Program-made: the position numbers and the translations under genes | Shown: in pieces, positions 7,631 through 16,042 of the stretch | Numbering within the stretch: the stretch's first letter is position 1 | Layout of the letters: every line of letters begins with the position of its first letter | Source: Gammaproteobacteria bacterium | GTDB lineage: Bacteria > Pseudomonadota > Gammaproteobacteria > Chromatiales > Chromatiaceae | DNA length: 47,147 bases | Direction of reading: 5' to 3' | NCBI GenBank assembly: GCA_018812525.1 | Contig: JAHJDE010000176.1 | Location: 1-47,147, forward strand | Notes under the pieces: model-generated | Databases searched by the model: none | What the model saw: only the letters and a program-made list of their open reading frames with translations | Told to the model about the DNA's origin: nothing

Positions 7631-8365
7631 TCATAGGGTGCCGAGGGAGGCCAGCTTTTCCGACTGCAAGACCTGGCGGCGTCGCAGCTCCAACTCCTCC
7701 AGCATGCGGTTCAGGGCCTGGGTGAAGGAGACGATCTCGCGGTCGTCGGAGACCATGGCGAAGGCGTTGAAACGCCCCTGGGCGAGGGGTTCGAGCTGTT
7801 CCTCCAACTGCCGCAGGGGCCGTCCCACGATGCGATACATCACCTGGCCGCCCGCCAGGCCGAGCAGCAACAGGGCGCCCACCGACCAGAACAGGAGGTG
7901 GCGCGATTGGCGTGCGGTGGTGACCAGGCTGGCCCGTTCGCGTTCGGAGAGGCGTTCGCTCTGTTCCGACAGGGCGTGGCCGGCGGCGCGGAGTTCGCCT
8001 TCGGGCGGGGTGGCTTGGTCGAGCAGACGGCGGTAGTCGCCCAGGGTCCGTTTCAGGGCGGCGAGTTCATCGCCGCTGGCCACGGCCGAGAGGGCCGCGC
8101 CCTCCAGGCCCGCCGCCAGCTCGACGGCGGACGAACGCCCCGCCGCCAGATCCTCCCCGGCCTCGCCGCGCGCCCGGTAGAGGAAATAGTTCTTCTCGTG
8201 CCGGCGCATCTCCTGGGCGGTTTCCTGAAAGGCGGCGATCGCCACCCCCTCCTGAACGCGCCGTTCCAGGAAACGCAGGTCGGCAGAGGCGAAAAGCACG
8301 AAGCTGCCCACCCCGAACGCCAGGATCAGGTAACCGGCGGTGATCTTGCCTTGAATGCTGGACAT
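7631..8365 (-). CDS. Sensor histidine kinase, truncated before the H box
   Basis: Membrane sensor of a two-component pair: TM1 at about 10-27, a helical periplasmic sensor domain to about 150, TM2 at about 152-173, then a HAMP linker to about 225. The frame ends with LQSEKLASLGTL followed by TGA. In intact kinases this sequence leads straight into the phosphorylated histidine, so the catalytic histidine and the whole ATPase domain are missing. Length is 244 against a usual 450-600. The response regulator at 5719-7089 is intact and on the same strand, so the pair was probably functional before a deletion. The remnant may still be made as a membrane sensor, but cannot autophosphorylate. Confidence 0.85.
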   Translation of the reverse strand: MSSIQGKITAGYLILAFGVGSFVLFASADLRFLERRVQEGVAIAAFQETAQEMRRHEKNYFLYRARGEAGEDLAAGRSSAVELAAGLEGAALSAVASGDELAALKRTLGDYRRLLDQATPPEGELRAAGHALSEQSERLSERERASLVTTARQSRHLLFWSVGALLLLGLAGGQVMYRIVGRPLRQLEEQLEPLAQGRFNAFAMVSDDREIVSFTQALNRMLEELELRRRQVLQSEKLASLGTL

Positions 8366-8385
8366 GGGTATTTCCGGGAGAGGGA

Positions 8386-8420
8386 CGGAAAAGCCCCTCC
8401 CCCCTGGCGGGGGAGGGGGG
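8386..8420 (-). terminator. Hairpin after the restriction-like operon
   Basis: A stem of CCCCTCCCCC / GGGGGAGGGG (8394-8419) follows the last gene of the minus-strand operon and is followed on that strand by CTTTTCC. Strong stem, short T tract; possibly also a dispersed repeat. Confidence 0.5.
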
Positions 8421-8442
8421 GAATGAGATTTGACAAAGTAGC

Positions 8443-9627
8443 CTAACCTACCAACCGGGCCATCTTGGGATCGTAGACCACATCGGTAATAGATCCATCC
8501 CGAATCCTTTGCACCGCTTCGTCAATCACATGAAGCGGCACGAGGAACCATTCCCTGGGTCGCACCGGGTGGCCGAAACGGTCATGAAGGCAGAGGTCGA
8601 TCTGTGCAGGCGCGAACAGTCGATGGAAGAGGTTTTCCAGCTTCGTGCGGTGGATACTGGCCAGCTTGTAGGTTGCGACGATTTCAACATCCGCCAACAG
8701 GTAGGTGGCATCCTGGGCGGCATGGGCGATACGGGTTTCCACCTTGCCGCCGGTCACGCCAATCTTGTGAATCAGCTCGCGGTGCTCGGCAACGAAGGGG
8801 TGACTGGACAGACTACGCAACACATAGATGGTGCCGCTTTCGATGTCATCTTCTTCCCAGGTTTGACTAAACAGCGGCCCGTTATCGGGATCGGTCAAGC
8901 GACGCCCGGCCTCGTCCTTATATAGCGCGCGCTGAAGAGACCGGCGCAGCAGATTGCTCTCCGTTCCGTTGGAATAAATCACGCGCAGTCGCGCATCGTT
9001 TTCACCATTGGGCGCCCGGATGGTTTCGCCCACCTCCGCGACGTAAACGAGCTGACCACCCACAATGAAGAAGTTGCCTTGGTCAATGCTGGCATCCCTG
9101 CCAAATGGCCGCGTTTTCCGCACACCGGCCTTGAGTTCTCTCTCAGCCTGCTCGAACAGGGGCTGAAATCGCTCGAAATCTTCGCACTTCTCGCGGTTGG
9201 CAATCTCCTCAGCCGCTTGTATTTCGGCCCTGGAGCGGACATGGCGCAATTCGGTGATACCAGAGGGGCCTGTCGCGCCCTCCAGCTCGGCGAGCAGTTC
9301 GTCATCGTCCATTGACGCGACGGGATCGGTCTGGGCAATCTCGGCCCCGCGCAACAGCCCCTGGTGATCGAGCGGAAAGACAAGGGTCCGGCACTCCTCC
9401 AGCGCGCGCAGACGATCCAGTCGCACGGCGTACAGCCGCTCGAAGATGTCCTTGTCTTCGCCATGCCGTGGAGGGCGGCCCTGTTGCTCGGCAAATCGCT
9501 GGATTTCCTCGAACCCCGCAATGATGCGTTCCTCGCGCGGCGTCCGGCTCGATGCCATCTCCGCCTCAACCTCGACGCCAAGCTCGGCGAGAAGATCCTC
9601 GTCTTCTTGCGTGAATGGCTTAGCCAC
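8443..9627 (-). CDS. GIY-YIG nuclease-domain protein of the restriction-like operon
   Basis: The 394-residue protein has an acidic helical N-terminal half (1-170) without a recognised fold and a C-terminal domain of the GIY-YIG/T5orf172 type. Visible elements are GTIYVL at 265-270, HKIGVTGGKVETRI at 287-300 (the second strand and following arginine) and KLENLFHRLF at 329-338, whose E331 matches the metal-binding glutamate. It is probably a DNA endonuclease or nickase acting with its neighbours. The gene overlaps the helicase stop by 8 bases and is last in a four-gene operon. The catalytic tyrosine pattern is divergent, so activity is inferred. Confidence 0.8.
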   Translation of the reverse strand: MAKPFTQEDEDLLAELGVEVEAEMASSRTPREERIIAGFEEIQRFAEQQGRPPRHGEDKDIFERLYAVRLDRLRALEECRTLVFPLDHQGLLRGAEIAQTDPVASMDDDELLAELEGATGPSGITELRHVRSRAEIQAAEEIANREKCEDFERFQPLFEQAERELKAGVRKTRPFGRDASIDQGNFFIVGGQLVYVAEVGETIRAPNGENDARLRVIYSNGTESNLLRRSLQRALYKDEAGRRLTDPDNGPLFSQTWEEDDIESGTIYVLRSLSSHPFVAEHRELIHKIGVTGGKVETRIAHAAQDATYLLADVEIVATYKLASIHRTKLENLFHRLFAPAQIDLCLHDRFGHPVRPREWFLVPLHVIDEAVQRIRDGSITDVVYDPKMARLVG

Positions 9628-11701
9628 GGGCCGCCTCCGCCTTCATCCGGGCAAGAGCGGCCACCCCCTCGGCCATGCGTTTTTCCCAGGGGTCGGTGGA
9701 TGTCATCGAAGGCAACCGCCCGCGTTCCTGCTTGAACCGCAAGGCCCGTCTGGCAAGATCGCGCGCCTCCTCGATCCTCAGGTTGACGCGCTTGCCTGCA
9801 ATCACCGCCGCGACCTGCTTCAGACTCTCCTCGCTCATCGCCTTGGCAAGGATCGCGTAGGCCTCGCTGAAGGGGTTGATGCGGTCGATGAGATCGATGT
9901 CCAGATCACGGACATTCACAAACTTGCGCACCCCGTCGATCAGGGCCGTATTGGCGACCGGCTCGCCGCTGCCGCCATCGCCCAGCCCGGCCTGCTTGGC
10001 CTGTTGCACGAGATTGAGCGCGGCGATGGCGTGTTGGCGCACCGCCTCCTGGTCTTCCTCGCCGAGGTCGGGATACCGCTCCTTGATGATCTTGCCCAGG
10101 CGAACCTGGGTCAGCTCCTCTGGCACCAGTTCCTCGTCGAACAGGCCTCGCTCGATGGTGGTCTTGTCCTGAACAAAGGTCGCGATCACCTCGTTCAGAT
10201 CTTCCTGGCAAATGCGCGCGGCTTCCTCGCTCTTCGGCTCGGCCAGGCCCTTGATCTCGATCTGGAACTGCCCGGTGTCGTGATTGAAACCCACATTGCA
10301 CTGGCCCGGCTGATAACCGCTGTCACCATAGTCGAAACCCGGCGTGGCTTCGTTGGCCGGATGTTTCGGCCTGAACTCAAAACGCGGGGCCAGCACCTGC
10401 TCCATGAGCAGGCTGGCGGCGATGGCCTTCAAGGTATCGTTCACCGCCTCGGTCACGGCCTGCTCGGAGGCATCGGGCTCGGCAATCAGGTTGGTGAAAC
10501 GGGCGCGGGTCTTACCCGGCGCGTCGCGGGTCGCCCGGCCGATGATCTGCACGATCTCCGTGAGGCTCGACCGATAACCGACCGTCAGCGCGTGCTCGCA
10601 CCAGATCCAGTCGAAACCCTCTTTCGCCATGCCCAGGGCGATGATGATGTCCACATGGTCGCGGTTGTTCTTTTGCGCGGGGTCCTTCAGCGCGGCTGAG
10701 ACCCGGTCGCGCTTGGCCGGGTCATCGTCCACCAGATCGGCGATCCGCAGGATTTGCCCGCCGGGTGTCTTGACCAACTGAAAGCCGGTCGCAGGATCGG
10801 TCCCTTGCCATTCGCCCAGCTCCTCGATGATGTGCTCGACCTCCCGGATCTTGTCCTTCGTGCTCTCGCGCGAATTGACGTTAGGGATATGGACGATGGT
10901 CTTTTCGGCCGGGTCGAGCACCTTGAGGAGGTCGTCGGAGTAGCGGCCCGAATAGAAGTAGTAGCCGATGTCGAGCTGCTTCAGATACTCGTAACCGTTG
11001 AGCTGCTCGTAATAGGTGTAGGTGACGGTATCGAACCGCGACTCCTCCTGCGGGGCCAGCACCGCCTCGGCATCGCCCCGGAAGTAGGAGCCGGTCATTG
11101 CCAGGATATGCACCCGGTCGCGTGCGATGAACTGGCCCAGATGCAGGCCGAGCCGGTTGTCCGGGTTACTTGAGACATGGTGAAACTCATCCACGGCGAT
11201 CAGCCGGTCGTCGAACGCCGCAACGCCAAACCTTTCCACCGCGAAGCGGAAAGTGGCATGGGTGCAGACCAACACCCTGTTGTTGTCATCCGCGTCACCC
11301 TCCAGAAACGCCCCGACCGAGTTGACCTTGCCGCCGTCCTCGCCCGGCGCGTTGCACAAGTTCCACTTCGGCAACACCGTCCAGTCGGCCCAAAAGCCGA
11401 ACCGGGTCAGCGGCTCGTCGTTGAAGCTCGCGCCGATGGATTTCTCCGGCACCACGATGATCGCCTGCTTGAGCCTTTGGTTGTGGAGCTTGTCGAGGGC
11501 AATGAACATCAGCGCCCGGCTCTTGCCGGAGGCGGGAGGCGACTTGATCAGCAGATACTGTTCGCCACGCCGCTCATAGGCGCGTTCCTGCATGGGCCGC
11601 ATGCCCAGCGCGTTGGCTTGGGTCGAGCGCCCGTTGCGAGCGTAGGACACCGAAACGGAAGGCAGGGTTTGATTCACTGCATTACTCCCCGAAGAAGTCA
11701 T
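9620..11701 (-). CDS. Superfamily 2 DEAD/DEAH-type helicase of the restriction-like operon
   Basis: ATP-dependent DNA translocase or helicase, 693 residues. Walker A is SPPASGKS at 54-61, the DEAH-box equivalent is DEFHH at 171-175, motif III is MTGS at 202-205, and motif VI is GRATRD at 388-393 within QIIGRATRDAPGKTRARF. This arrangement matches the ResIII/type III restriction helicase group. The C-terminal 250 residues form a helical extension without a recognised nuclease motif. Its start overlaps the stop of the DUF1016 nuclease gene by 4 bases (ATGA), so translation is coupled. It likely supplies the motor for restriction or DNA scanning. Confidence 0.9.
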   Translation of the reverse strand: MTSSGSNAVNQTLPSVSVSYARNGRSTQANALGMRPMQERAYERRGEQYLLIKSPPASGKSRALMFIALDKLHNQRLKQAIIVVPEKSIGASFNDEPLTRFGFWADWTVLPKWNLCNAPGEDGGKVNSVGAFLEGDADDNNRVLVCTHATFRFAVERFGVAAFDDRLIAVDEFHHVSSNPDNRLGLHLGQFIARDRVHILAMTGSYFRGDAEAVLAPQEESRFDTVTYTYYEQLNGYEYLKQLDIGYYFYSGRYSDDLLKVLDPAEKTIVHIPNVNSRESTKDKIREVEHIIEELGEWQGTDPATGFQLVKTPGGQILRIADLVDDDPAKRDRVSAALKDPAQKNNRDHVDIIIALGMAKEGFDWIWCEHALTVGYRSSLTEIVQIIGRATRDAPGKTRARFTNLIAEPDASEQAVTEAVNDTLKAIAASLLMEQVLAPRFEFRPKHPANEATPGFDYGDSGYQPGQCNVGFNHDTGQFQIEIKGLAEPKSEEAARICQEDLNEVIATFVQDKTTIERGLFDEELVPEELTQVRLGKIIKERYPDLGEEDQEAVRQHAIAALNLVQQAKQAGLGDGGSGEPVANTALIDGVRKFVNVRDLDIDLIDRINPFSEAYAILAKAMSEESLKQVAAVIAGKRVNLRIEEARDLARRALRFKQERGRLPSMTSTDPWEKRMAEGVAALARMKAEAARG

Positions 11702-12771
11702 GGCGCGTCCTCATCCGCGGATAGGCCATCGCCCGAGAGCTCACGCTCGATTTGCTCGATGCTGGGCAGGCTGGTTTGTAGTTCGTCCGGCAGGGATTCG
11801 ATCAGTTTGTATTCAGCCACCCCGATCGGCTGTGCGTTGTCGCGCAGCGCGTACTCGGCAACCACCTTGTTCTTGCTCTTGCACAGCAACAGGCCGATGG
11901 TCGGGCCGTCCTGCAGATGCTTGATCTGGGCATCCACCGCAGTCAGATAAAACCCCAACTGACCCAGATGCTCGGGCTTGAACTTGCCGCCCTTGAGTTC
12001 GATCACCACATAGCAGCGCAGCTTCAGGTGATAGAACAGCAGGTCGATGAAAAACTCGTCGCCGCCCACGTCAAGCAACACCTGCCGGCCGACGAAGGCG
12101 AAGCCCGCGCCCAGTTCCAGCAGGAATTCGGTGACGTGCTTCACCAGGGCGTTTTCGATCTCGCGTTCCTGCGCTTCGTCGGTCAGGCCGAGAAAGTCGA
12201 AGCGATAAGGGTCTTTCAGCGACTCGCGGGCCAGGTCAGATTGCGGCCTGGGCAGGCTGACCGCGAAGTTGGTGACAGCCGTGCCGCTACGCGCCAGCAG
12301 GCGTGTTTCGATCTGGATGTTCAGCACATTGCGCGACCAGTTATGCTCAAGAGCCTTGGCAGCGTACCAGCGACGCTCTTCGAGCGTGCTCAATCTGTCC
12401 AGCAAAACCAGGTTATGACCCCAGGGCAATTGTGCAGCAGCCTGTTGCACAAATTCGGCATCTGGCCACGCCTCGGCAAAGGCGCGCATGTACTTGAGAT
12501 TGCGCGGCGAAAACCCCTTCATGTCGGGAAAGGCGGCGCGCAAATCCTGCGCCAGCCGCTCGATTACCTTGGCGCCCCAGCCCTGTTCAGACTGCCGCGC
12601 CAGAATATCGCGCCCGATTTTCCAGTAGAGCAGCACCAGTTCACGGTTGACCGCCAGCGTAGCGCGCTGCTGGGCGGTGTGGATGCGGGATTTCAGGTTG
12701 GCCAGCCAGTCGGCATAGCCGGCGGGGGGCGGGATCAGGCTGGCGGGCCTATCGTGCGTCGTATCGCTCAT
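11698..12771 (-). CDS. YhcG/DUF1016-family PD-(D/E)XK nuclease
   Basis: The N-terminal DUF1016 region (about 20-185) includes LYWKIGRDI at 48-56 and SPRNLKYMRAFAEAWP at 88-103. The C-terminal nuclease core has D243 in DEFFIDLLFYH and E258/K260 in VVIELKGGKF, the complete PD-(D/E)XK set, followed by the QLGFYL helix. Members of this family are often found next to type I restriction genes and in defence islands. Here the gene overlaps both neighbours by 4 bases. It is a strong candidate for the cleaving subunit of this system. Confidence 0.92.
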   Translation of the reverse strand: MSDTTHDRPASLIPPPAGYADWLANLKSRIHTAQQRATLAVNRELVLLYWKIGRDILARQSEQGWGAKVIERLAQDLRAAFPDMKGFSPRNLKYMRAFAEAWPDAEFVQQAAAQLPWGHNLVLLDRLSTLEERRWYAAKALEHNWSRNVLNIQIETRLLARSGTAVTNFAVSLPRPQSDLARESLKDPYRFDFLGLTDEAQEREIENALVKHVTEFLLELGAGFAFVGRQVLLDVGGDEFFIDLLFYHLKLRCYVVIELKGGKFKPEHLGQLGFYLTAVDAQIKHLQDGPTIGLLLCKSKNKVVAEYALRDNAQPIGVAEYKLIESLPDELQTSLPSIEQIERELSGDGLSADEDAP

Positions 12772-15545
12772 GCCGTTTTTCCCCTGGTCGTTTTAGGCGC
12801 GGTCTTGGCCGCCGCCGTCATCTTCGTATACAGCTCGAACAGCTTCTCCAGCCGCTCCGTGTCGTTGCGGAAGCGGCGGCCGATGTAGATGCGCTCCAGC
12901 ACCTCGTCGTTGCGCTCATGGGCCGCGCGCAGGTCGGCGGGCATGGCCTCGGGGTCGTAGAGGTCGGCGATGGTGGCCGGAAAATGGGCCTCGCGGGTGA
13001 GCAGGATGTCCTCGGCGCAGCGGGTGAGGTCGGCCTTGTTCTTGTCGGTGAGCGTGGGGACGGGGAAGGTGTTCCAGCCGAGGGTGTTGGAGTAGGAAAA
13101 GTCAGTTCTCATCCGAACGCAGACTGTGCTGATCCAGACCAAATGAAGGCGCGAGGCGATGAGGGCGAGGTTCCAGAGGGGGGCGTCGTAGAGGGCGAAA
13201 TTTCGGTCGCCGATGACGTTAGGCGATGGAAGTAATCCAACTGGCAGATATGGGCGACCTTCTGAACTCACTCTCGGAATAACAACCATGCTTTCACGCG
13301 ACTGGTTCATTTCCCGCATTTGGTGCGAGTGAGCAGCCATTTCATTGGCTCCGCTGTCTCGGCTCGCCAGCCGCATCACCCGCACGCCTTCAATACGCTG
13401 CCGAATAGCCGTGATGCACATCGCCTCATCCAAGTGGCGATCTTCAATCCACAGGCAATAGCGTTCTAAGCCACGAATGAACTCCGCCGAACCATAGATG
13501 CGGCGAATGAATCGGGCATGCTGCTCTGACATCAGGCCGAGTGCGGCCACTTCAACTCTGGACAGCAGAAGGTGGCCGCCATCGACCGGCTTGTTGCCAA
13601 AGCTCATTTCAGCCTGCCCACTCAAGGGGCGGGCAGCTTTTTCTACGACTACGCTTGCGCCGGGCACCAAATAGGCGTTGATGTGCTCCACTTCTTTGAC
13701 GAGAGCGCTGCCGTCATCTGCCATTGAGAAAATCCGGCGCAGCTTGCCTGTTTGCTTGCTGATGCCCACGATGGCGACCGTCACCCCCGCGTTGTGGCTG
13801 GCTAGATTCGCCCATTTAAACGACGTGTGAGCAAAGACAATTTTGTTGCCGGTGCTGAAAATCAGTGGCCAGAGAATGGGCACTTGCTGCCCCTGGCAAA
13901 TGGAGTTGGTCGATACAAAAGCGGCTGAAGCACAGGTGTGTGTTGCGTAATCGGCGGCCTTCATGAACCAGCCCGCCACGTAATCCAGCGATTTCCAGTT
14001 TCTGGTGCGTGTAGCGAAGACAGAGCCTAAGTCAGCCTTCTGTTCGTCCGTCTGCCAAGTAGAACCAAGATACGGCGGATTCCCACAGATGTATGTTTCC
14101 CCACCCTCGTTTTCGAAATCGATTTCCGTCTGTTCCAACGGCGTTCCAAACAGATCATCCGCGAGCAACTTCACGCCCGTTCCGGTTGGCGGGCAGATGC
14201 TCAACCAATCCAGCCGCAGGGCGTTGCCGCAGGTGATCCAGTTCTGTTTCGCCAGGGGAAGGAACCGGGCCAGGGCCTCCTTTTGGCCCAGGTAGATGAG
14301 GTCGCATTGGTACTCGGCGATGATGAGGGCCAGGCGGGCGATCTCTGCCGGAAAATCCCGCAGTTCGATGCCACGAAAGTTGGTGAGGGGGATGTCGGAT
14401 TTGCGTTTGATCTCGCCGCGTCGTTCGTTGATGGCGTTTTCGATCTCCCGCATCTGCTTGTAGGCGATGACCAGGAAGTTGCCCGAGCCGCAGGCCGGGT
14501 CGAATACCCGGATTCTCGTCATGCGTTTGCGCAGGTTCAGCAGCTTGGCCTTGTTGTCGCCGGCCTCTGCCAGTTTGGCCCGCAGGTCGTCGAGGAACAG
14601 CGGGTTGAGCACCTTGAGGATATTGGGGACGCTGGTGTAGTGCATGCCCAGGGCGCCGCGCTCCTCGTCGTCGGCCACGGCCTGGATCATGGAACCAAAA
14701 ATATCGGGATTGATCCGGGTCCAGTCCAGGTTGCCGACGTGCAGCAGATAGGAACGGGCGATCTTGCTGAAACGCGGCACGTCCAGATTGCCGGAGAACA
14801 GGCCGCCATTGACGTAGGGGAAGCCGTCCGCCCAGCGGGGCAGGTTGGCGTTGGCCCGGTCTCTGGTCTCGACGTTCATGGCGCGGAAGATTTCGCCGAT
14901 TACCGCGTGGGTGTCGGACGAGTCCCGCGCGCTCATCTGCGAGAGGGTGTCGGTGAACAGGCCGGTGCCGTTGAAGATGTCGGTATCCTCGGCGAAAAAG
15001 CAGAAGATCAGCCGCGCCATGAAGTGGTTCATGTCGGGGCGGCGTTCCGTGGCGCCCCATTCGGGGTTGTCCTTCAGCAGCTCGACATAGAGCCGGTTCA
15101 GACGGCTGGTGGCGCGGATGTCGAAGGCGCTTTCGCGGATCTGCTTGACGGTGGTGATTCCGGCCAGCGGCAGGAAGAAGCCGAAGTGGTCGGGAAAGTC
15201 GGGATAGGCGCAGGCGACCGTTTCGCCGGTCTCGATGTCTTCCGCCTCGAAGTCCGCGCCGTCGGTGGCGAGGATGAAACGCGCCTTCGCCTTGACCGTT
15301 GCCGGGCTGGCCCTTAGCGCGGCCAGGGTCTTCGTGACCTCGCCTGCCTCGGAAACCGCGATGTGGATGTTGTTGGTCTGAAGGATGCCGCCCAGGTCGG
15401 ATTTGTTCGATGCCCCCGCGCGCAGGCGCTTGATGGTGGTCTCCTTGTTTCCGAAGGCTTGCAGGAAGGCAAACGGAAACTCCTCCCCGTCAAAAGGCAG
15501 GAGCGCCAAATCCGATACGGCTGCTTCGATTTCTACCGCGTTCAT
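12768..15545 (-). CDS. MmeI-family class I SAM-dependent DNA methyltransferase
   Basis: Adenine-type DNA methyltransferase, 925 residues. SAM motif I is FDPACGSGNF at 348-357 and the catalytic NPPY is at 489-492. The C-terminal region (about 830-900) carries the MmeI-type helical segment with AHERNDEVLERIYIGR. Between them lies the target recognition domain. In true type IIL MmeI the first 150 residues hold a PD-(D/E)XK nuclease; here residues 1-150 (RLRAGASNKSD at 41-51, FILATDG at 90-96) show no clear D...ExK pattern, so cleavage may be delegated to the downstream nucleases. First gene of the operon; the next gene overlaps by 4 bases. AGG directly abuts the ATG, a weak ribosome site. Confidence 0.92.
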   Translation of the reverse strand: MNAVEIEAAVSDLALLPFDGEEFPFAFLQAFGNKETTIKRLRAGASNKSDLGGILQTNNIHIAVSEAGEVTKTLAALRASPATVKAKARFILATDGADFEAEDIETGETVACAYPDFPDHFGFFLPLAGITTVKQIRESAFDIRATSRLNRLYVELLKDNPEWGATERRPDMNHFMARLIFCFFAEDTDIFNGTGLFTDTLSQMSARDSSDTHAVIGEIFRAMNVETRDRANANLPRWADGFPYVNGGLFSGNLDVPRFSKIARSYLLHVGNLDWTRINPDIFGSMIQAVADDEERGALGMHYTSVPNILKVLNPLFLDDLRAKLAEAGDNKAKLLNLRKRMTRIRVFDPACGSGNFLVIAYKQMREIENAINERRGEIKRKSDIPLTNFRGIELRDFPAEIARLALIIAEYQCDLIYLGQKEALARFLPLAKQNWITCGNALRLDWLSICPPTGTGVKLLADDLFGTPLEQTEIDFENEGGETYICGNPPYLGSTWQTDEQKADLGSVFATRTRNWKSLDYVAGWFMKAADYATHTCASAAFVSTNSICQGQQVPILWPLIFSTGNKIVFAHTSFKWANLASHNAGVTVAIVGISKQTGKLRRIFSMADDGSALVKEVEHINAYLVPGASVVVEKAARPLSGQAEMSFGNKPVDGGHLLLSRVEVAALGLMSEQHARFIRRIYGSAEFIRGLERYCLWIEDRHLDEAMCITAIRQRIEGVRVMRLASRDSGANEMAAHSHQMREMNQSRESMVVIPRVSSEGRPYLPVGLLPSPNVIGDRNFALYDAPLWNLALIASRLHLVWISTVCVRMRTDFSYSNTLGWNTFPVPTLTDKNKADLTRCAEDILLTREAHFPATIADLYDPEAMPADLRAAHERNDEVLERIYIGRRFRNDTERLEKLFELYTKMTAAAKTAPKTTRGKTA

Positions 15546-15680
15546 CCTGTTTTTCTCTATTACCTTGCTGCCGGAATGACAGGGGGCGGGTTGTTTGTTG
15601 CCAACAGATTTATATCAGGAAAAAACGCTTTTCTGACATAACGGGTCGATGAATGTGAGAAACGCCGCCTACGCTTCGTG

Positions 15681-15816
15681 ATCGTTCCCACGTTCTGCGT
15701 GGGAATGCCGCCTGCGACGCCCCCGCGTCACGGGTTGCCGGATACCGAAGGCATGCGCGGGTCTCGGGACGCTGGAGCGTCCGGGATGCGTTCCCACGCC
15801 GGAGCGTGGGAACGAT
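15681..15816. repeat. Long imperfect palindrome, copy B
   Basis: Same architecture and same orientation as the element at 7099-7236: ATCGTTCCCACG start, inner GGGACGCTGGAGCGTC, then CGTTCCCACGCCGGAGCGTG and AACGAT. The two copies bracket the truncated kinase and the four-gene operon. Confidence 0.85.
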
Positions 15817-15851
15817 CAACGCCCCCCAGAGGGGGGAATTCAAGCAGCTGT

Positions 15852-15953
15852 GTTTCAGATAAGAAACGTGTTTCTAATCTTAAACGCCAGCGCATAGCCC
15901 TTGTCAATCATCGTCTTATGTCGCCCATGTGTCGAGTGTTTCTTAATAGAAAC
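15852..15953 (+). promoter_or_regulatory. Two GTTTC-N6-GAAAC sites upstream of a sigma-54 promoter
   Basis: GTTTCAGATAAGAAAC is at 15852-15867 and GTTTCTTAATAGAAAC at 15938-15953. The first also overlaps a wider inverted repeat, AGAT-A-AGAAAC / GTTTCT-A-ATCT (15857-15880). They lie about 175 and 90 bases upstream of the -24/-12 element, where enhancer-binding activators of sigma-54 normally bind. I cannot name the activator. Confidence 0.6.
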
Positions 15954-16018
15954 ATAGGTCTGCCATGTATCTCGATTAAATGTATCAGCAAATCAATGCG
16001 TTACAAATAGACCGCTCC

Positions 16019-16033
16019 TGGCACATGGTTTGC
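16019..16033 (+). promoter_or_regulatory. Sigma-54 (-24/-12) promoter
   Basis: TGGCAC-N5-TTGC matches the RpoN consensus exactly, with GG and GC separated by 10 bases. Transcription would start near 16045 and run into the truncated SulP frame and the SLC13 gene. Confidence 0.8.
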
Positions 16034-16042
16034 CCCACATAG

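Noticed and set aside
8443-15545. Classical type I or type III restriction system
   Set aside because: No HsdS-like specificity subunit and no HsdR; the methyltransferase is MmeI-like rather than HsdM or Mod, and the helicase lacks a visible type III endonuclease motif.
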